Positions 5,204 to 5,246 of a DNA stretch of 5,246 nucleotides are shown here, in pieces. How positions within the stretch are numbered: the stretch's first letter is position 1; each line of letters begins with the position of its first letter. Origin of the DNA: Thermoplasmata archaeon (GTDB lineage: Archaea; Thermoplasmatota; E2; DHVEG-1); NCBI GenBank assembly GCA_003651045.1, contig QMTJ01000090.1, positions 1 through 5,246 of the forward strand, given 5' to 3'. The notes beneath the pieces were generated by a model that did no database searches, had not been told where the DNA came from, and worked only from the letters and a program-made list of their open reading frames with translations. Both the position numbers and the translations under genes were made by a program.

Positions 5204-5240
5204 GCTCAACATGGAAACAGGCGAGCTGGTGAATGCAAAT
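5204..5240 (+). other. Spacer S72, diverged relative of S7
   Basis: The plus strand from 5211 reads METGELVNAN, against ETGRLVNANYT from the minus strand of S7. Shared core CTGGTGAATGCAAA at 5226-5239. Confidence 0.85.
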
Positions 5241-5246
5241 GTTAAA
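5241..5246 (+). repeat. Partial 73rd repeat cut by the window edge
   Basis: GTTAAA directly follows the 37-bp spacer S72 and matches the first six bases of the repeat, so the array continues to the right. Confidence 0.95.

Larger units (their letters stand above)
442..5246 (+). CRISPR. CRISPR array: 72 complete repeats and 72 spacers, open at the right edge
   Basis: A 30-bp repeat recurs with no substitution in any of its 72 complete copies. Starts: 442, 508, 574, 640, 706, 773, 841, 908, 973, 1039, 1106, 1171, 1238, 1306, 1372, 1438, 1504, 1573, 1639, 1706, 1773, 1842, 1908, 1973, 2041, 2107, 2173, 2239, 2305, 2372, 2437, 2503, 2568, 2635, 2701, 2768, 2835, 2902, 2969, 3036, 3103, 3171, 3238, 3306, 3372, 3439, 3506, 3572, 3640, 3706, 3772, 3838, 3904, 3971, 4037, 4105, 4173, 4239, 4305, 4371, 4438, 4507, 4573, 4639, 4705, 4773, 4841, 4908, 4975, 5042, 5108, 5174. 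Spacer lengths: 35 bp in 5, 36 in 31, 37 in 23, 38 in 10 and 39 in 3. The lack of a degenerate repeat shows that the distal end is outside the window. Leader position and the ATTGAAAT repeat end both give rightward transcription. Confidence 0.99.

Overview
The window is almost entirely one CRISPR locus, seen from the end of its adaptation genes into the array. It opens inside the 3' part of a cas2 gene (1-233, + strand). A 208-bp intergenic leader follows (234-441). From 442 the array runs without a break to the right edge of the window. It holds 72 complete, identical 30-bp repeats, 72 complete spacers of 35-39 bp, and the first six bases of a 73rd repeat. No degenerate terminal repeat is reached, so the array continues outside. 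There are no other credible genes: open frames inside the array are artefacts of reading a 30-bp repeat (a multiple of 3) in phase.

Host: the repeat begins GTTAAAATCAGACC and ends GGGATTGAAAT. From memory this closely resembles repeats of euryarchaea such as Methanothermobacter and Archaeoglobus, differing mainly in the central five bases. With a Cas2 carrying the NWVQNSVFEGELT signature next to the leader, an archaeal (probably methanogen-related) type I-B or similar class 1 system is the best guess. Subtype and host are not proven, because no effector genes are in view. The cas2-leader-array order and the ATTGAAAT repeat end agree that transcription and spacer addition start on the left. 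Low-numbered spacers should therefore be the newest.

The most informative content is in the relations between spacers, numbered here S1 (472-507) to S72 (5204-5240). Seven pairs resemble each other. S16 and S54 are the same 36-bp sequence on opposite strands with one mismatch. S21 and S23 overlap by 16 bases, tail to tail, on opposite strands. S59 and S64 overlap by 20 bases on the same strand with one mismatch. S69 and S70 are adjacent copies differing by one base in length. S7 and S72 look like diverged versions of one coding target on opposite strands, with mostly synonymous differences. S11/S18 and S1/S27 share shorter matches and are less certain. The pattern suggests repeated sampling of a few related mobile elements, as expected of primed adaptation.

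Smaller structures include a 9-bp inverted repeat around a TATA-like box in the leader, a tandem 10-bp repeat across the cas2 stop codon, a spacer complementary to its own crRNA 5' handle (S51), and several spacers with strong hairpins. Many spacers are open in at least one full frame and read like viral coding sequence; one (S47) resembles a LamG/concanavalin-like domain.
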